DNA from: Silvimonas terrae | GTDB taxonomy: Bacteria; Pseudomonadota; Gammaproteobacteria; Burkholderiales; Chitinibacteraceae | Reading direction: 5' to 3' | Length of the DNA stretch: 64,000 nucleotides | Assembly (NCBI RefSeq): GCF_014202765.1 | Contig: NZ_JACHHN010000005.1 | Location: 112,593-176,592 of the forward strand | Shown: positions 40,996 to 49,028 of the stretch, one piece after another | Layout: every line of letters starts with the position of its first letter | Position numbering within the stretch: position 1 is the stretch's first letter | Position numbers and translations under genes: made by a program | Notes under the pieces: generated by a model | Told to the model about the DNA's origin: nothing | The model's database searches: none | The model's input: only the letters and a program-made list of their open reading frames with translations

Positions 40996-42237
40996 ATGAA
41001 CGCTCCGGCCGACCTTGTTCGCAACCTGTTACACGCCACCCTTAACAGCTATTCCCGTACTGAACTGGCCCGCTATCTGGACGTGAACCCGGCCACCATC
41101 GCCCGCTGGATCAATGGCCAGTCCGAACCACGTGCCTATGTGGCGCAGGCATTGCAGCAACTACTGCAACCCCAGGCGCCGGCCCGGAGCACACCGGCTG
41201 AATTTACGTTTATTGACCTCTTTGCCGGCATTGGCGGCATCCGCAAAGCGTTTGAGCAAGAAGGCGGCCAGTGCGTGTTTACCAGTGAGTGGGACAGCTA
41301 CGCGCAAAAGACCTACCACGCCAATAATCCGGACGGGCAACGCATTGCGGGGGATATCACCCAGGTGGCCGAAGCGGATATTCCGCCGCATGACGTGTTG
41401 CTGGCGGGTTTTCCGTGTCAGCCCTTTTCCATCGCCGGGGTCTCCAAAAAGAACGCGCTGGGGCGTGCTCACGGCTTTGCCGATGCCACTCAGGGCACGC
41501 TGTTCTTTGACGTCGCCCGCATCATCGCCGCGCATCGCCCGCGAGCGTTTGTGTTGGAGAACGTCAAAAACCTGCACTCGCATGATCAGGGCCGCACCTT
41601 CGCCGTCATCTTGCAGACGCTGCGGGAAGAACTGGGTTACGAGGTGCATTACCGTGTGATCGACGGTCAGCACTGGGTGCCGCAACACCGGGAACGTGTG
41701 GTGATTGTGGGTTTCCGCGAACCCACCGATTTCAGTTGGGATTTGCTGCAACTGCCGGAAAACAAGCTGCCTACCCGCATGGCGCAGGTGTTCCACCGTA
41801 CCGACGGCAAAGAACCGGTGCTGGCGCATGACGGCGACAAGTTTTTTGATCACGCCAAAGGCGAGGTCAACCCCAAGTACATCCTGACCGACAAGCTCTG
41901 GGCCTATCTGCAGAACTACGCCGAGAAACACCGTGCCAAGGGGAATGGTTTCGGTTTCGGTCTGGTCGACGCCAACAGCATTTCCCGCACGCTATCAGCG
42001 CGGTATTACAAAGACGGCTCGGAAATCCTGGTCAGCCGTGGTGCGGGGCTGAACCCGCGCCGGCTGACGCCGCGTGAATGCGCGCGCCTGATGGGCTATC
42101 CGGATGATTTCCGCATTCCGGTTTCCGACACCCGCGCCTACAAGCAGTTTGGCAACTCGGTGGTGGTGCCGGTATTCCGTGAAGTGGCGCGCATGATCAA
42201 GCCGTGGATCGTGTCACCCAAGGCTGACCAGGGCTAA
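40996..42237 (+). CDS. dcm: DNA (cytosine-5-)-methyltransferase, Dcm-like
   Basis: 413 residues. An N-terminal HTH-like segment (about residues 20-60, [21 protein letters not shown]) precedes the m5C methyltransferase: motif [16 protein letters not shown], motif [13 protein letters not shown] with catalytic Cys141, motif VI VLENVKN, motif VIII QHRERV, and motif [11 protein letters not shown]. The specificity region and [18 protein letters not shown] resemble E. coli Dcm closely enough that CCWGG is a reasonable guess for the target. It pairs with vsr 7 bp downstream. No restriction endonuclease gene adjoins, so it is an orphan methylase. Confidence 0.9.
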   Translation: MNAPADLVRNLLHATLNSYSRTELARYLDVNPATIARWINGQSEPRAYVAQALQQLLQPQAPARSTPAEFTFIDLFAGIGGIRKAFEQEGGQCVFTSEWDSYAQKTYHANNPDGQRIAGDITQVAEADIPPHDVLLAGFPCQPFSIAGVSKKNALGRAHGFADATQGTLFFDVARIIAAHRPRAFVLENVKNLHSHDQGRTFAVILQTLREELGYEVHYRVIDGQHWVPQHRERVVIVGFREPTDFSWDLLQLPENKLPTRMAQVFHRTDGKEPVLAHDGDKFFDHAKGEVNPKYILTDKLWAYLQNYAEKHRAKGNGFGFGLVDANSISRTLSARYYKDGSEILVSRGAGLNPRRLTPRECARLMGYPDDFRIPVSDTRAYKQFGNSVVVPVFREVARMIKPWIVSPKADQG

Positions 42238-42244
42238 GCTGGCC

Positions 42245-42760
42245 ATGACCGACGTCGTGGATGCCGCCACCCGCAGCCGCATGATGTCGGGCATTCGTGG
42301 CAAGAACACGTCGCCAGAGATCACCCTGCGCAAGGCACTGTTTGCGCGGGGTTTCCGTTACCGCATTCACGCCCCGGGTTTGCCAGGCAAACCCGATCTG
42401 GTATTACCGCGTTACCACGCCGTGATCCTTGTTCACGGTTGCTTCTGGCACGGCCACGACTGCCGCTACTTCAAGGTGCCACAAACGCGTACCGGGTTCT
42501 GGATGGGCAAGATCAACAGCAACCGGGCGCGGGATCAGCGGGAATACGCCGCGCTCAAGGCGCTGGGTTGGCGGGTACTGGTGGTGTGGGAATGCGCAGT
42601 GCGCACGGCGAAGAAGGATGATGCCTTCCGGCTGGTGGATTATGTGGCGGAGTGGCTGGCGACGGATGCCGCAGATGCCGAGATCAGTGAGATGGGCGTG
42701 AAGGATCTGGTTGTGGGGAGTAGGGTGGATGTGTCCACCGTCCCGTCATTCCGGCCTTGA
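42245..42760 (+). CDS. vsr: Very short patch repair endonuclease
   Basis: 171 residues. It nicks 5' of T in T:G mismatches that arise from deamination of 5-methylcytosine at the methylase site. Catalytic Asp51, His64 and His69 and zinc ligands Cys66, His71 and Cys73 fall at the same numbers as in E. coli Vsr (KPDLVLP, VHGCFWHGHDC). The C-terminus is about 15 residues longer than in E. coli. It is co-oriented and almost contiguous with dcm, as expected for a mutation-avoidance pair. Confidence 0.95.
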   Translation: MTDVVDAATRSRMMSGIRGKNTSPEITLRKALFARGFRYRIHAPGLPGKPDLVLPRYHAVILVHGCFWHGHDCRYFKVPQTRTGFWMGKINSNRARDQREYAALKALGWRVLVVWECAVRTAKKDDAFRLVDYVAEWLATDAADAEISEMGVKDLVVGSRVDVSTVPSFRP

Positions 42761-42772
42761 GCCGGAATCCAG
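42744..42772. repeat. dRS3-like short palindromic repeat
   Basis: CGTCATTCCGGCC and GGCCGGAATCCAG-type arms form a roughly 28-bp palindrome just after vsr. The core ATTCC-GG...CC-GGAAT matches the neisserial dRS3 layout (ATTCCC-N8-GGGAAT) with G/C variation. Other copies lie at 45681, 54644, 54903 and 61749. Confidence 0.65.
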
Positions 42773-42811
42773 TAGGGGCCGTTCTGGCCCCGTTCTTTGG
42801 CGAGAACCAGC

Positions 42812-43095
42812 ATGTTAGCGCCTGCGGCGCGGGTGTTTGCATGTCGGGGGTTGCCCGACAACAAGTACCTTTCTTTTGGGTCGCCAAAAGAAAGGTACCA
42901 AAGAAAAGGCGACCCCTGCGACAGCGCCCTTCGGGGTTCCCTGCGCTTCTCGCAAGGCGCGGCTGGCTGCGGGAACTCGGCCTGCGGCCTCAAACACCCC
43001 TCCGCCGAAACCCCGCACCTTGCTGCGATGCTCGGCGCTGCCGGAGGGGAGGCAAGTCAAAAGCAACCCCAAACCCGCAAACCGTCTGTGCACAT
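42812..43095 (+). repeat. Dispersed ~290-bp structured repeat, copy A
   Basis: This fills most of the 362-bp gap between vsr and the flavin reductase gene. It opens with GTTAGCGCC-(T)GCGGCGCGGG. A TGTCGGG/CCCGACA hairpin follows, then a perfect 14-bp stem (42866-42879 with 42884-42897, loop GTCG). GAAAAGGCGACCCC comes next, then a GC-rich middle, and it ends with a CAACCCC-type tail and CAAACCGTCTG. It is similar, by eye, to 61865-62155, to the reverse complement of 62165-62460 and partly to 45800-45960. Small open frames inside it are not genes. Confidence 0.75.
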
Positions 43096-43122
43096 GAAGG
43101 GTGATCCTTGCCCCATCCCGCC

Positions 43123-43698
43123 TTACTTCTTCGCCACTTCAAACGCCTCACCCGTCGCAAAGAACGTCCCGCCCGCTATGTAGTGAATCGAGCGGTTTAG
43201 CGGCTCATCATCAAACTGCCAGTGCCCGTCCTGGAATACGCGGGGGTCGGCGTGGGCGGCGACGACTTCGCCAATGAACATATCGTAGGTTTGCTGGTTG
43301 TGCGGTTCCGGGATGACCTTGCATTCCAGCCAGGCCAGGCAGCCTTCGACCAGCGGTGCGCCGACTTTGGTGGCCGGAAAATGCGTCAAGCCGGTGGCGT
43401 TGAACTTGTCGCCATCGCGGCCGGAGCTGGAGCCGGCGGCCAGTGTGGCCTCTGCCAGCGCCCGGCTGGGCACGTTCAGCACGAACTCGCCAGAGGCTTC
43501 AATCAGTTCACGGGTCAGCGTGGATTTATCAATGATCACCAGCATCTTGGGCGGGGCAAAATCAAGCGGCATGGCCCAGGCGGCGGCCATGACGTTCTGG
43601 CGGCCACCGTGCGCGCTGCTGACCAGCACGGTCGGCCCGTGATTGAGCAAGCGGTAGGATTTGGCGAGATCGACTTCAATCGGGGAACGATCAGACAT
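43123..43698 (-). CDS. Flavin reductase family protein
   Basis: 191 residues, split-barrel FMN-binding fold of the flavin reductase-like/DIM6-NTAB group. Typical segments are GPTVLVSSAHGGRQNVMAAAW, FAPPKMLVIIDKSTLTRELI, and the GEFVLNVPS strand. It probably binds FMN and reduces it or a substrate with NAD(P)H; the partner is unknown. It is the downstream gene of a possible pair with the flavoprotein gene at 43732, 33 bp away. Confidence 0.85.
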   Translation of the reverse strand: MSDRSPIEVDLAKSYRLLNHGPTVLVSSAHGGRQNVMAAAWAMPLDFAPPKMLVIIDKSTLTRELIEASGEFVLNVPSRALAEATLAAGSSSGRDGDKFNATGLTHFPATKVGAPLVEGCLAWLECKVIPEPHNQQTYDMFIGEVVAAHADPRVFQDGHWQFDDEPLNRSIHYIAGGTFFATGEAFEVAKK

Positions 43699-43731
43699 GG
43701 ATGAATACCGGTGGCAGAAAAACGATGTCTT

Positions 43732-44994
43732 TCAAGTGCGGCCGGCGTCCAGCCAATGCAAGACCCCAGCGCCCGCAGCGCGGCCGCTGGCAAAGCAGGC
43801 GGTCAAGAGATAACCGCCAGTGGGGGCTTCCCAGTCCAGCATCTCACCCGCGCAGAACACGCCGGGCAGGGTGCGCAGCATCAGGTTGGCGTCCAGCGCG
43901 TCAAAGCGCACGCCACCGGCGGTGCTGATGGCTTCATCCAGCGGGCGCGGGGCCAGCAGTTTGAGCGGGAGTGCCTTGATCGTGCGCGCCAACCGGGTGG
44001 AGTCGGCCATCTCTTCTTTGGAAAGCACTTCGCGCAGCAAGCCGGCTTTGACACCCGTCAGGCCCAGTTTGCTTTGCAGATGGCTAGCCAGAGAGCGTGA
44101 TCCACGTGGAATGGCGACTTCCGTGAGCACCCGCTCCAGGCTGCGGCCAGGCAACAGATCGACGTAGATGGTGGCACTCCCTTGCGCCGTAATACGGTCG
44201 CGAATGGCGGCAGAGAACGCATAGATCAAACTGCCTTCTACGCCCGTTGCGGTGACGACAAATTCGCCCGGCTTCACGATCGTGGCACCGCGCGCATCCG
44301 TATACGACACCGCCACGGACTTGAGCGGAGCACCGGCGTATTTTTCTGCAAAAAACGCGGTCCAGGGCAAATCAAAGCCGCAATTGCTGGGCGCCAGCGG
44401 GGCGATATTCACGCCCTTGTCGGCCAGCAATGGCGCCCACGTGCCATCCGATCCCAAACGGGACCAACTACCGCCACCCAGGGCAAGTACCACGGCATCG
44501 GCCGTGAAGGTGGTTTCGCCTGCTGGCGTGGCCAAACGCAGTGTATCGGGTTCACTACCCCAGCCCAGCCAGCGATGACGAACTTGTACGTTTACCCCGG
44601 CATCCTTAAGCCGGTGCAACCAGGCACGCAATAGCGGCGCGGCTTTCATCTCTTTGGGAAACACCCGGCCGGATGTGCCCACAAAAGTTTCAATGCCCAG
44701 ATCGTGAATCCAGGCGCGCAGTTGGTCTGGCGTAAATGCATTGATCAGCGGGGTGAGGGTTTCGGCGCGCTGACCGTAGCGTCCCAGAAACGGGCCGATC
44801 GGTTCGGAATGGGTGATGTTCATGCCGCCCACACCAGCGAGCAAAAACTTGCGCCCGACCGACGGCATGGCATCGAACACGGTCACTTTGGCACCGCCTG
44901 CGGCCAGCACTTCAGCAGCCATCAAGCCAGTGGGGCCCCCGCCAATCACGGCAACAACAGGGGCAGAGGAGGAGGGCATACGGAGGGCGGGCAT
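43732..44994 (-). CDS. TIGR03862-like NAD(P)/FAD-dependent flavoprotein (HI0933 family)
   Basis: About 420 residues from ATG 44994. The N-terminal dinucleotide fold is VVAVIGGGPTGLMAAEVLAAGG, with AMPSVGRKFLLAGVGGMNITHSEP, and the C-terminal FAD segment is GVFCAGEMLDWEAPTGGYLL. This is the HI0933/YhiN family of putative oxidoreductases with no established substrate; the SVGRKFLLAG variant points to the TIGR03862 branch. In-frame ATGs at 45030 and 44979 are alternatives, and none has a decisive Shine-Dalgarno. Confidence 0.85.
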   Translation of the reverse strand: MPALRMPSSSAPVVAVIGGGPTGLMAAEVLAAGGAKVTVFDAMPSVGRKFLLAGVGGMNITHSEPIGPFLGRYGQRAETLTPLINAFTPDQLRAWIHDLGIETFVGTSGRVFPKEMKAAPLLRAWLHRLKDAGVNVQVRHRWLGWGSEPDTLRLATPAGETTFTADAVVLALGGGSWSRLGSDGTWAPLLADKGVNIAPLAPSNCGFDLPWTAFFAEKYAGAPLKSVAVSYTDARGATIVKPGEFVVTATGVEGSLIYAFSAAIRDRITAQGSATIYVDLLPGRSLERVLTEVAIPRGSRSLASHLQSKLGLTGVKAGLLREVLSKEEMADSTRLARTIKALPLKLLAPRPLDEAISTAGGVRFDALDANLMLRTLPGVFCAGEMLDWEAPTGGYLLTACFASGRAAGAGVLHWLDAGRT

Positions 44995-45109
44995 GGCGGT
45001 TCCAGGCAAAGCGGTGGCACAAACCGTCATTGTACAGGTCAGGGCCGGTGGAGCGCGGGCGGGTGATTGGGTACACTGCCGCGTCTTTCACTCATTCAGG
45101 CACTGTGCC

Positions 45110-45646
45110 GTGGCGCTTAAATCCACCATTTTCAAAGCCGAACTCTCCATTGCTGACATGGATCGCGGCTATTACGCCACGCACGCACTGACCATTGCCC
45201 AGCATCCGTCCGAAACTGCCGAGCGCATGATGCTGCGTCTGGTGGCCTTTGCCCGCCACGCCAGCGAGACGCTGGAATTTGGCCGTGGCATCAGCGACGA
45301 AGAAGACCCGTCGCTGTGGCAGCGTTCGCTCACCGAAGACATTGAGCTGTGGGTAGACCTGGGTTTGCCAGACGAGAAACGCATCAAACGCGCGGCGCAA
45401 CGGGCCAACGAAGCGTGGATTTACGCCTATGGCGGCAGCGCGGCGGAGATCTGGTACGGCAAGAACCAGTCGGAAATCCGGCGCTTTAGCAACCTGCATG
45501 TGGTGTCGGTCAGCCCGGAGATCATGTCGGGTCTGGCGGGCTTGATTGAGCGGACCATGCAGTTGCAGTGCACGATTCAGGATGGGGAGATGTGGCTCTC
45601 TAGTGACAAGGGGAGTTTGCAGGTGGTGGTGAAGGAAATGGGGTAA
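45110..45646 (+). CDS. yaeQ: YaeQ family protein
   Basis: 178 residues starting with GTG at 45110 (VALKSTIFKAELSIADMDRGYY). The family has a PD-(D/E)XK-like fold. Conserved parts are HPSETAERMMLRLVAFARHA, DEEDPSLWQRSLTEDIELWVDLGLPDEKRIK and AEIWYGKNQSEIRRF, which include the Asp/Glu/Lys residues expected of the nuclease-like site. E. coli YaeQ was once proposed to replace RfaH, which was later disputed; function is open. It is divergent from the flavoprotein gene. Confidence 0.9.
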   Translation: MALKSTIFKAELSIADMDRGYYATHALTIAQHPSETAERMMLRLVAFARHASETLEFGRGISDEEDPSLWQRSLTEDIELWVDLGLPDEKRIKRAAQRANEAWIYAYGGSAAEIWYGKNQSEIRRFSNLHVVSVSPEIMSGLAGLIERTMQLQCTIQDGEMWLSSDKGSLQVVVKEMG

Positions 45647-45680
45647 GGGTTTTTTCCAGCTTCTTTACGGTCTGCTACCT

Positions 45681-45709
45681 CGTCATTCCCGCGAAGGCGG
45701 GAATCCAGT
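45681..45709. repeat. dRS3-like short palindromic repeat
   Basis: CGTCATTCCC-GCGAAGGC-GGGAATCCAG: this copy fits the neisserial dRS3 pattern ATTCCC-N8-GGGAAT exactly. It lies 35 bp after yaeQ. Confidence 0.7.
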
Positions 45710-45750
45710 CGGCCACCTCGGGTGGCCTTTGCTGGCAAGAATGCCAGTCT

Positions 45751-45783
45751 CGTAGGGTGGATTCGGAGCGATAGCGACAATCC
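45751..45783 (+). repeat. REP-like element, GTAGGGTGGATTCG type
   Basis: GTAGGGTGGATTCGG...GCGACAATCC is an imperfect palindrome. It recurs inverted at 54698 and 54957, with partial copies near 42719 and 63881. Confidence 0.55.
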
Positions 45784-45799
45784 TTCATTGCGATGTTTG

Positions 45800-45960
45800 A
45801 GTGTTAGCGCCTTGTGGCGCGGGGTTGAAAAGCATTTGATACCCGGGGTGCCCTCAGTCGGTCGGGAGCCTAAGGTCTCCCTCCACTCTATCGGCGCTTG
45901 GCTTTAATGGGGGTGAACGTCAACCCCAACCCCAACCCCGCAAACCATCTATACGCAAGA
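45800..45960 (+). repeat. Dispersed structured repeat, copy D (internally deleted)
   Basis: It starts GTTAGCGCC-TTGTGGCGCGGGG and shares AAAGCATTTGATACC-GGGGTGCC with copy B. It then jumps directly to CTCAGTCGGTCGGGAGCCTAAGG, so about 100 bp including the main hairpin is missing. The tail is three CAACCCC units followed by GCAAACCATCT. The remaining sequence of the 45647-46256 gap (45961-46240) shows no gene. Confidence 0.65.
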
Positions 45961-46256
45961 ATGATTCACCGTGCTCGCCAATTCGTCATTGCCGACCTCG
46001 GCGGCCCCCTTGGCGGGAATCCAGCCGTAATCCCTGCCAACATTCTGCCGGTGACCGCCCCCGAACTTTTTCCCAAACCCTTGGGAATCCACGTGCATCA
46101 CCATCTGTACCGACGCTGACACACCAAAATTCCCTAACCCCCAAACCAACCGTTCTTTGGCATCGGGCCATTTCAGCGGTTAAGCTGACAACGTTGCCAA
46201 CCGGGGGCGTAGCGCGTCGCCGGTTATAAAACCAGAATATCCCGCAGGAGAAAAAC

Positions 46257-47834
46257 ATGAATCTGAGGATGCTTGCCGCCATGATGGCCGTCGTACCGGC
46301 ACTGGCCATGGCTAAACCGCTATCGGTGTGTACCGATGCCAACCCGGATGGGTTTGATGTCGTGCAGTACTACGCCCTGGTCACCACCAACGCCTCGGCA
46401 GATGTCTTGTTCAGCCGCCTCGTCGATTACGATGCCCAGGCCGGCAAAGTGGTGCCAGCCGTGGCGCAGTCATGGTCGGCTAGCGATGATGGTCTGACCT
46501 GGACGTTCAAACTGCGCAGCGATGTCCAGTTTGGCGCAACAGACTGGTTCAAGCCCACACGCCCGCTCAATGCCGATGACGTGGTGTTCACGTTCGAGCG
46601 TGTCTTCAATACCCAGAATCCGTGGTACAAGACCTCGCCCAACGGTTACCCCAGCGTGCAATCGCTGCAGTTGAACAAGCTGGTCAAGGCCGTGAAGAAG
46701 GTCGATGACCACACCGTGCAATTTGAGTTGAACTACCCGGACGCCACATTCCTGCCTACGTTGACCATGGGCTGGGCATCGATTTACTCGGCAGAGTACG
46801 CGGGTAAACTGGGCGTGGCCAAAGCCGGTGATTTCAATACCAAACCGGTCGGCAGCGGGCCGTTTGTGCTCAAGAGTTTCCAGAAAGACGCGGTGATTCG
46901 CTACGACGCCAATACCAACTGGTTTGGCGGCAAGCCCAAGGCAGAGAAGCTGATCTACGCCATCACGCCGGACGCCACCGTGCGCTTGCAGCGTCTGAAA
47001 ACCGGCGAATGCCAGATTGCGCTGGCGCCCAAGCCGCTGGATATCCAGTCCGCCAAAGCCGACAAGAATCTGAAAGTGGTGGATAACGCCGCGTTCATGA
47101 CCGCGTTTATCGCCATCAACAGCCAGCACAAGCCGCTCGATAACACGCTGGTGCGCCAGGCCATCAACTACGCGTTTGATGCCAAAACGTATTTGAAGAC
47201 CGTGTTTGATGGTACGGCGCAAGACGCTAGCCGGCCGTTTCCGCCTAATACCTGGAGCTTTGACAAAGACCTTGGGGACTATAACTACGACCCGGCCAAG
47301 GCCAAAGAACTGCTGAAAAAGGCCGGTTTCCCCAACGGCTTTGAAACCACCATCTGGACGCGCCCCACCGGCAGCGTGCTCAACCCCAACCCCAAGGCCG
47401 GCGCGGAGTTGTTGCAGTCTGATCTGGCCAAAGTGGGGATCAAAGCCTCCATCAAGACCATTGAATGGGGCGAGTTGATCAAGCGTGGCAAGGCGGGCGA
47501 GCACGACCTGCTGTTTATGGGCTGGGCCGGTGACAATGGCGACCCGGACAACTTTTTCACGCCGCAATTTAGCTGCGCGGCCGTGCAGTCGGGCACCAAC
47601 TTTGCCCGTTATTGCGATCCGCAACTGGACAAGCTGATTACAGACGGCAAGAAGGTCAGTGATATCAACCAGCGCACCAAACTCTATCGCAACGCGCAGA
47701 AGGTGATTTTCGACCAGGCGCTGTGGGTGCCGCTGGCCTATCCGACGGCGTATGCGCTGACGCGAGCCAATGTCTCTGGCTACAAGGTCAACCCGTTTGG
47801 GCGGCAGGACTTTGCCAATGTGACGGTGAACTGA
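46257..47834 (+). CDS. ABC transporter substrate-binding protein, dipeptide/oligopeptide type (SBP family 5)
   Basis: 525 residues. A signal peptide (about 1-19, ALAMA) precedes a cluster C solute-binding fold: KPLSVCTDANPDGFDVVQYY, NADDVVFTFERV, GSGPFVLKSF, LKTGECQIA, FMGWAGDNGDPDNFF and the C-terminal LWVPLAYPTAYALTRANV. It resembles DppA, which delivers dipeptides (and haem) to DppBCDF. No permease or ATPase genes adjoin, so it is an orphan binding protein or serves a transporter encoded elsewhere. GCAGGAG lies 6 nt upstream of the ATG. Confidence 0.9.
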   Translation: MNLRMLAAMMAVVPALAMAKPLSVCTDANPDGFDVVQYYALVTTNASADVLFSRLVDYDAQAGKVVPAVAQSWSASDDGLTWTFKLRSDVQFGATDWFKPTRPLNADDVVFTFERVFNTQNPWYKTSPNGYPSVQSLQLNKLVKAVKKVDDHTVQFELNYPDATFLPTLTMGWASIYSAEYAGKLGVAKAGDFNTKPVGSGPFVLKSFQKDAVIRYDANTNWFGGKPKAEKLIYAITPDATVRLQRLKTGECQIALAPKPLDIQSAKADKNLKVVDNAAFMTAFIAINSQHKPLDNTLVRQAINYAFDAKTYLKTVFDGTAQDASRPFPPNTWSFDKDLGDYNYDPAKAKELLKKAGFPNGFETTIWTRPTGSVLNPNPKAGAELLQSDLAKVGIKASIKTIEWGELIKRGKAGEHDLLFMGWAGDNGDPDNFFTPQFSCAAVQSGTNFARYCDPQLDKLITDGKKVSDINQRTKLYRNAQKVIFDQALWVPLAYPTAYALTRANVSGYKVNPFGRQDFANVTVN

Positions 47835-47852
47835 GCGTTGCCAGACCGCATG

Positions 47853-47893
47853 CCAACAAAAAGGCCAACCTTGAAGGTTGGCCTTTTTGTTGG
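47853..47893 (+). terminator. Terminator after the peptide-binding protein gene
   Basis: An 18-bp perfect stem (47853-47870 with 47876-47893) with a TTGAA loop and internal A- and T-runs; able to act in both directions. Confidence 0.9.
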
Positions 47894-47909
47894 TGGGCAC
47901 ACCGTAGCG

Positions 47910-48036
47910 CGTAGCCCGGATGGAGCAAAGCGGGAATCCGGGGTGGCAATATTGAAAGAGAACCGGTCTGACGGCGTCTTTCTTGCTGGTATCGCCACCC
48001 CGGATTCCCGGCCTGGTGGCCTTCATCCGGGCTACT
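47910..48036. repeat. Inverted pair of REP-like elements (BIME-like)
   Basis: GTAGCCCGGATGGAG...CGGGAATCCGGGG (47910-47946) faces an inverted copy CCCCGGATTCCCGG...CATCCGGGCTAC (47998-48036) across a spacer of about 50 bp. It sits between the terminator and the convergent LysR gene. The same element recurs at 54490, 54570, 54749, 54831 and 61802. Confidence 0.7.
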
Positions 48037-48065
48037 TAGTGGTTCTTTCTCTGGGAAAACCCTGC

Positions 48066-48920
48066 TCAAAACGCCCGCAGGGTGGCACTCATCACCCGCA
48101 AGGCACTGCGCGAGCGTTCATCATGCACGCTGCGGTAAAGCACCACGTTGGTGGGTTGTAGTGCGGGCAGACCCAGTTTGTCCCGCACGCACACCACGCT
48201 GGCGGGCGCGGCACGGCGGCCCATGGCGCCGATGGCCAGCCCGGCGGTCACAGCGGCGGACAGGGCGCTCACCCCATCCCCCACAAACACTTCCAGCCAA
48301 CTGATGCCGGCCTGGTCCAGCGCCTCGATCACATTGGTACGCAAACCGCAGGGCGGGGCCAGCATGGCAAGGCGCAGCGGCTCGTTCGGCGTCCAGCTGG
48401 TCTCTGCCAGGCCAAACCAGTCCATATCATCTTCAAACAGCACCTCACCATCCTGGCGATCGAACTGACGATCCGTGTGGTGCAGCACGTAGGCGGCATC
48501 CAGCAGACCGGCGTCATAACTGGCGAGCACCTCGGCAGAGGTTGCCACGCGCACCTCAATCACCAGCGCCGGGTCGTGCGCCGCCACGCGGGCCAGCAAG
48601 GCGGGCAATGACGCACCGGCAATGTGCCCGCTGAACCCCACCCGCAAGCGGCGCGGCGGTGCATGGAGCACCGACCATGCGCGGTCGTGCGCAGCCAGCA
48701 ACTCACGGGCGGCGGTCAAAAACGCCTGACCTTCCATCGATAACCTGACCTGGCGCGGCGTGCGTTCCAGCAGGCGCCGGTCCAGATGTGTCTCCAGCCG
48801 TTTCAGTTTCAGGCTCACGGCGGACTGCGTGGTGTCCAGCGCTTCGGCCGCACGGGTAAAGCTTTGCATGTCCGCCACCAGCACAAAGGCCTGGACGGCA
48901 TCCAGATCCAGCGTATTCAT
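48066..48920 (-). CDS. LysR family transcriptional regulator
   Basis: 284 residues. The N-terminal winged HTH (about 1-60, LDAVQAFVLVADMQSFTRAAEALDTTQSAVSLKLKRLE region) is followed by the LysR effector domain with RRLRVGFSGHIAGASL at the start. An earlier in-frame ATG at 48932 adds four residues. It is divergent from the MFS transporter gene at 49029, about 110 bp away, and so probably regulates it. The effector is unknown. Confidence 0.87.
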   Translation of the reverse strand: MNTLDLDAVQAFVLVADMQSFTRAAEALDTTQSAVSLKLKRLETHLDRRLLERTPRQVRLSMEGQAFLTAARELLAAHDRAWSVLHAPPRRLRVGFSGHIAGASLPALLARVAAHDPALVIEVRVATSAEVLASYDAGLLDAAYVLHHTDRQFDRQDGEVLFEDDMDWFGLAETSWTPNEPLRLAMLAPPCGLRTNVIEALDQAGISWLEVFVGDGVSALSAAVTAGLAIGAMGRRAAPASVVCVRDKLGLPALQPTNVVLYRSVHDERSRSALRVMSATLRAF

Positions 48921-49028
48921 CAGCGTAACCATTTCAAATAATCATCACTGAAATATTGAACCATATCTGTTTGTTATGGCAAGCCGATGCGACGATGGGC
49001 GCGTTTTCTCATTTAACGGGAGCGTGCC

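Noticed and set aside
42757..43183. Small overlapping frames with KVPKKR- or KEKATP-like basic stretches between vsr and the flavin reductase gene
   Set aside because: All come from the structured repeat (copy A); the same peptides appear from copies B and C in either orientation.
42720..46256. CRISPR array or integrative element bounded by the repeats
   Set aside because: The repeats are irregularly spaced, of different families and orientation, with no cas, integrase or transposase gene; ordinary genes lie between them.
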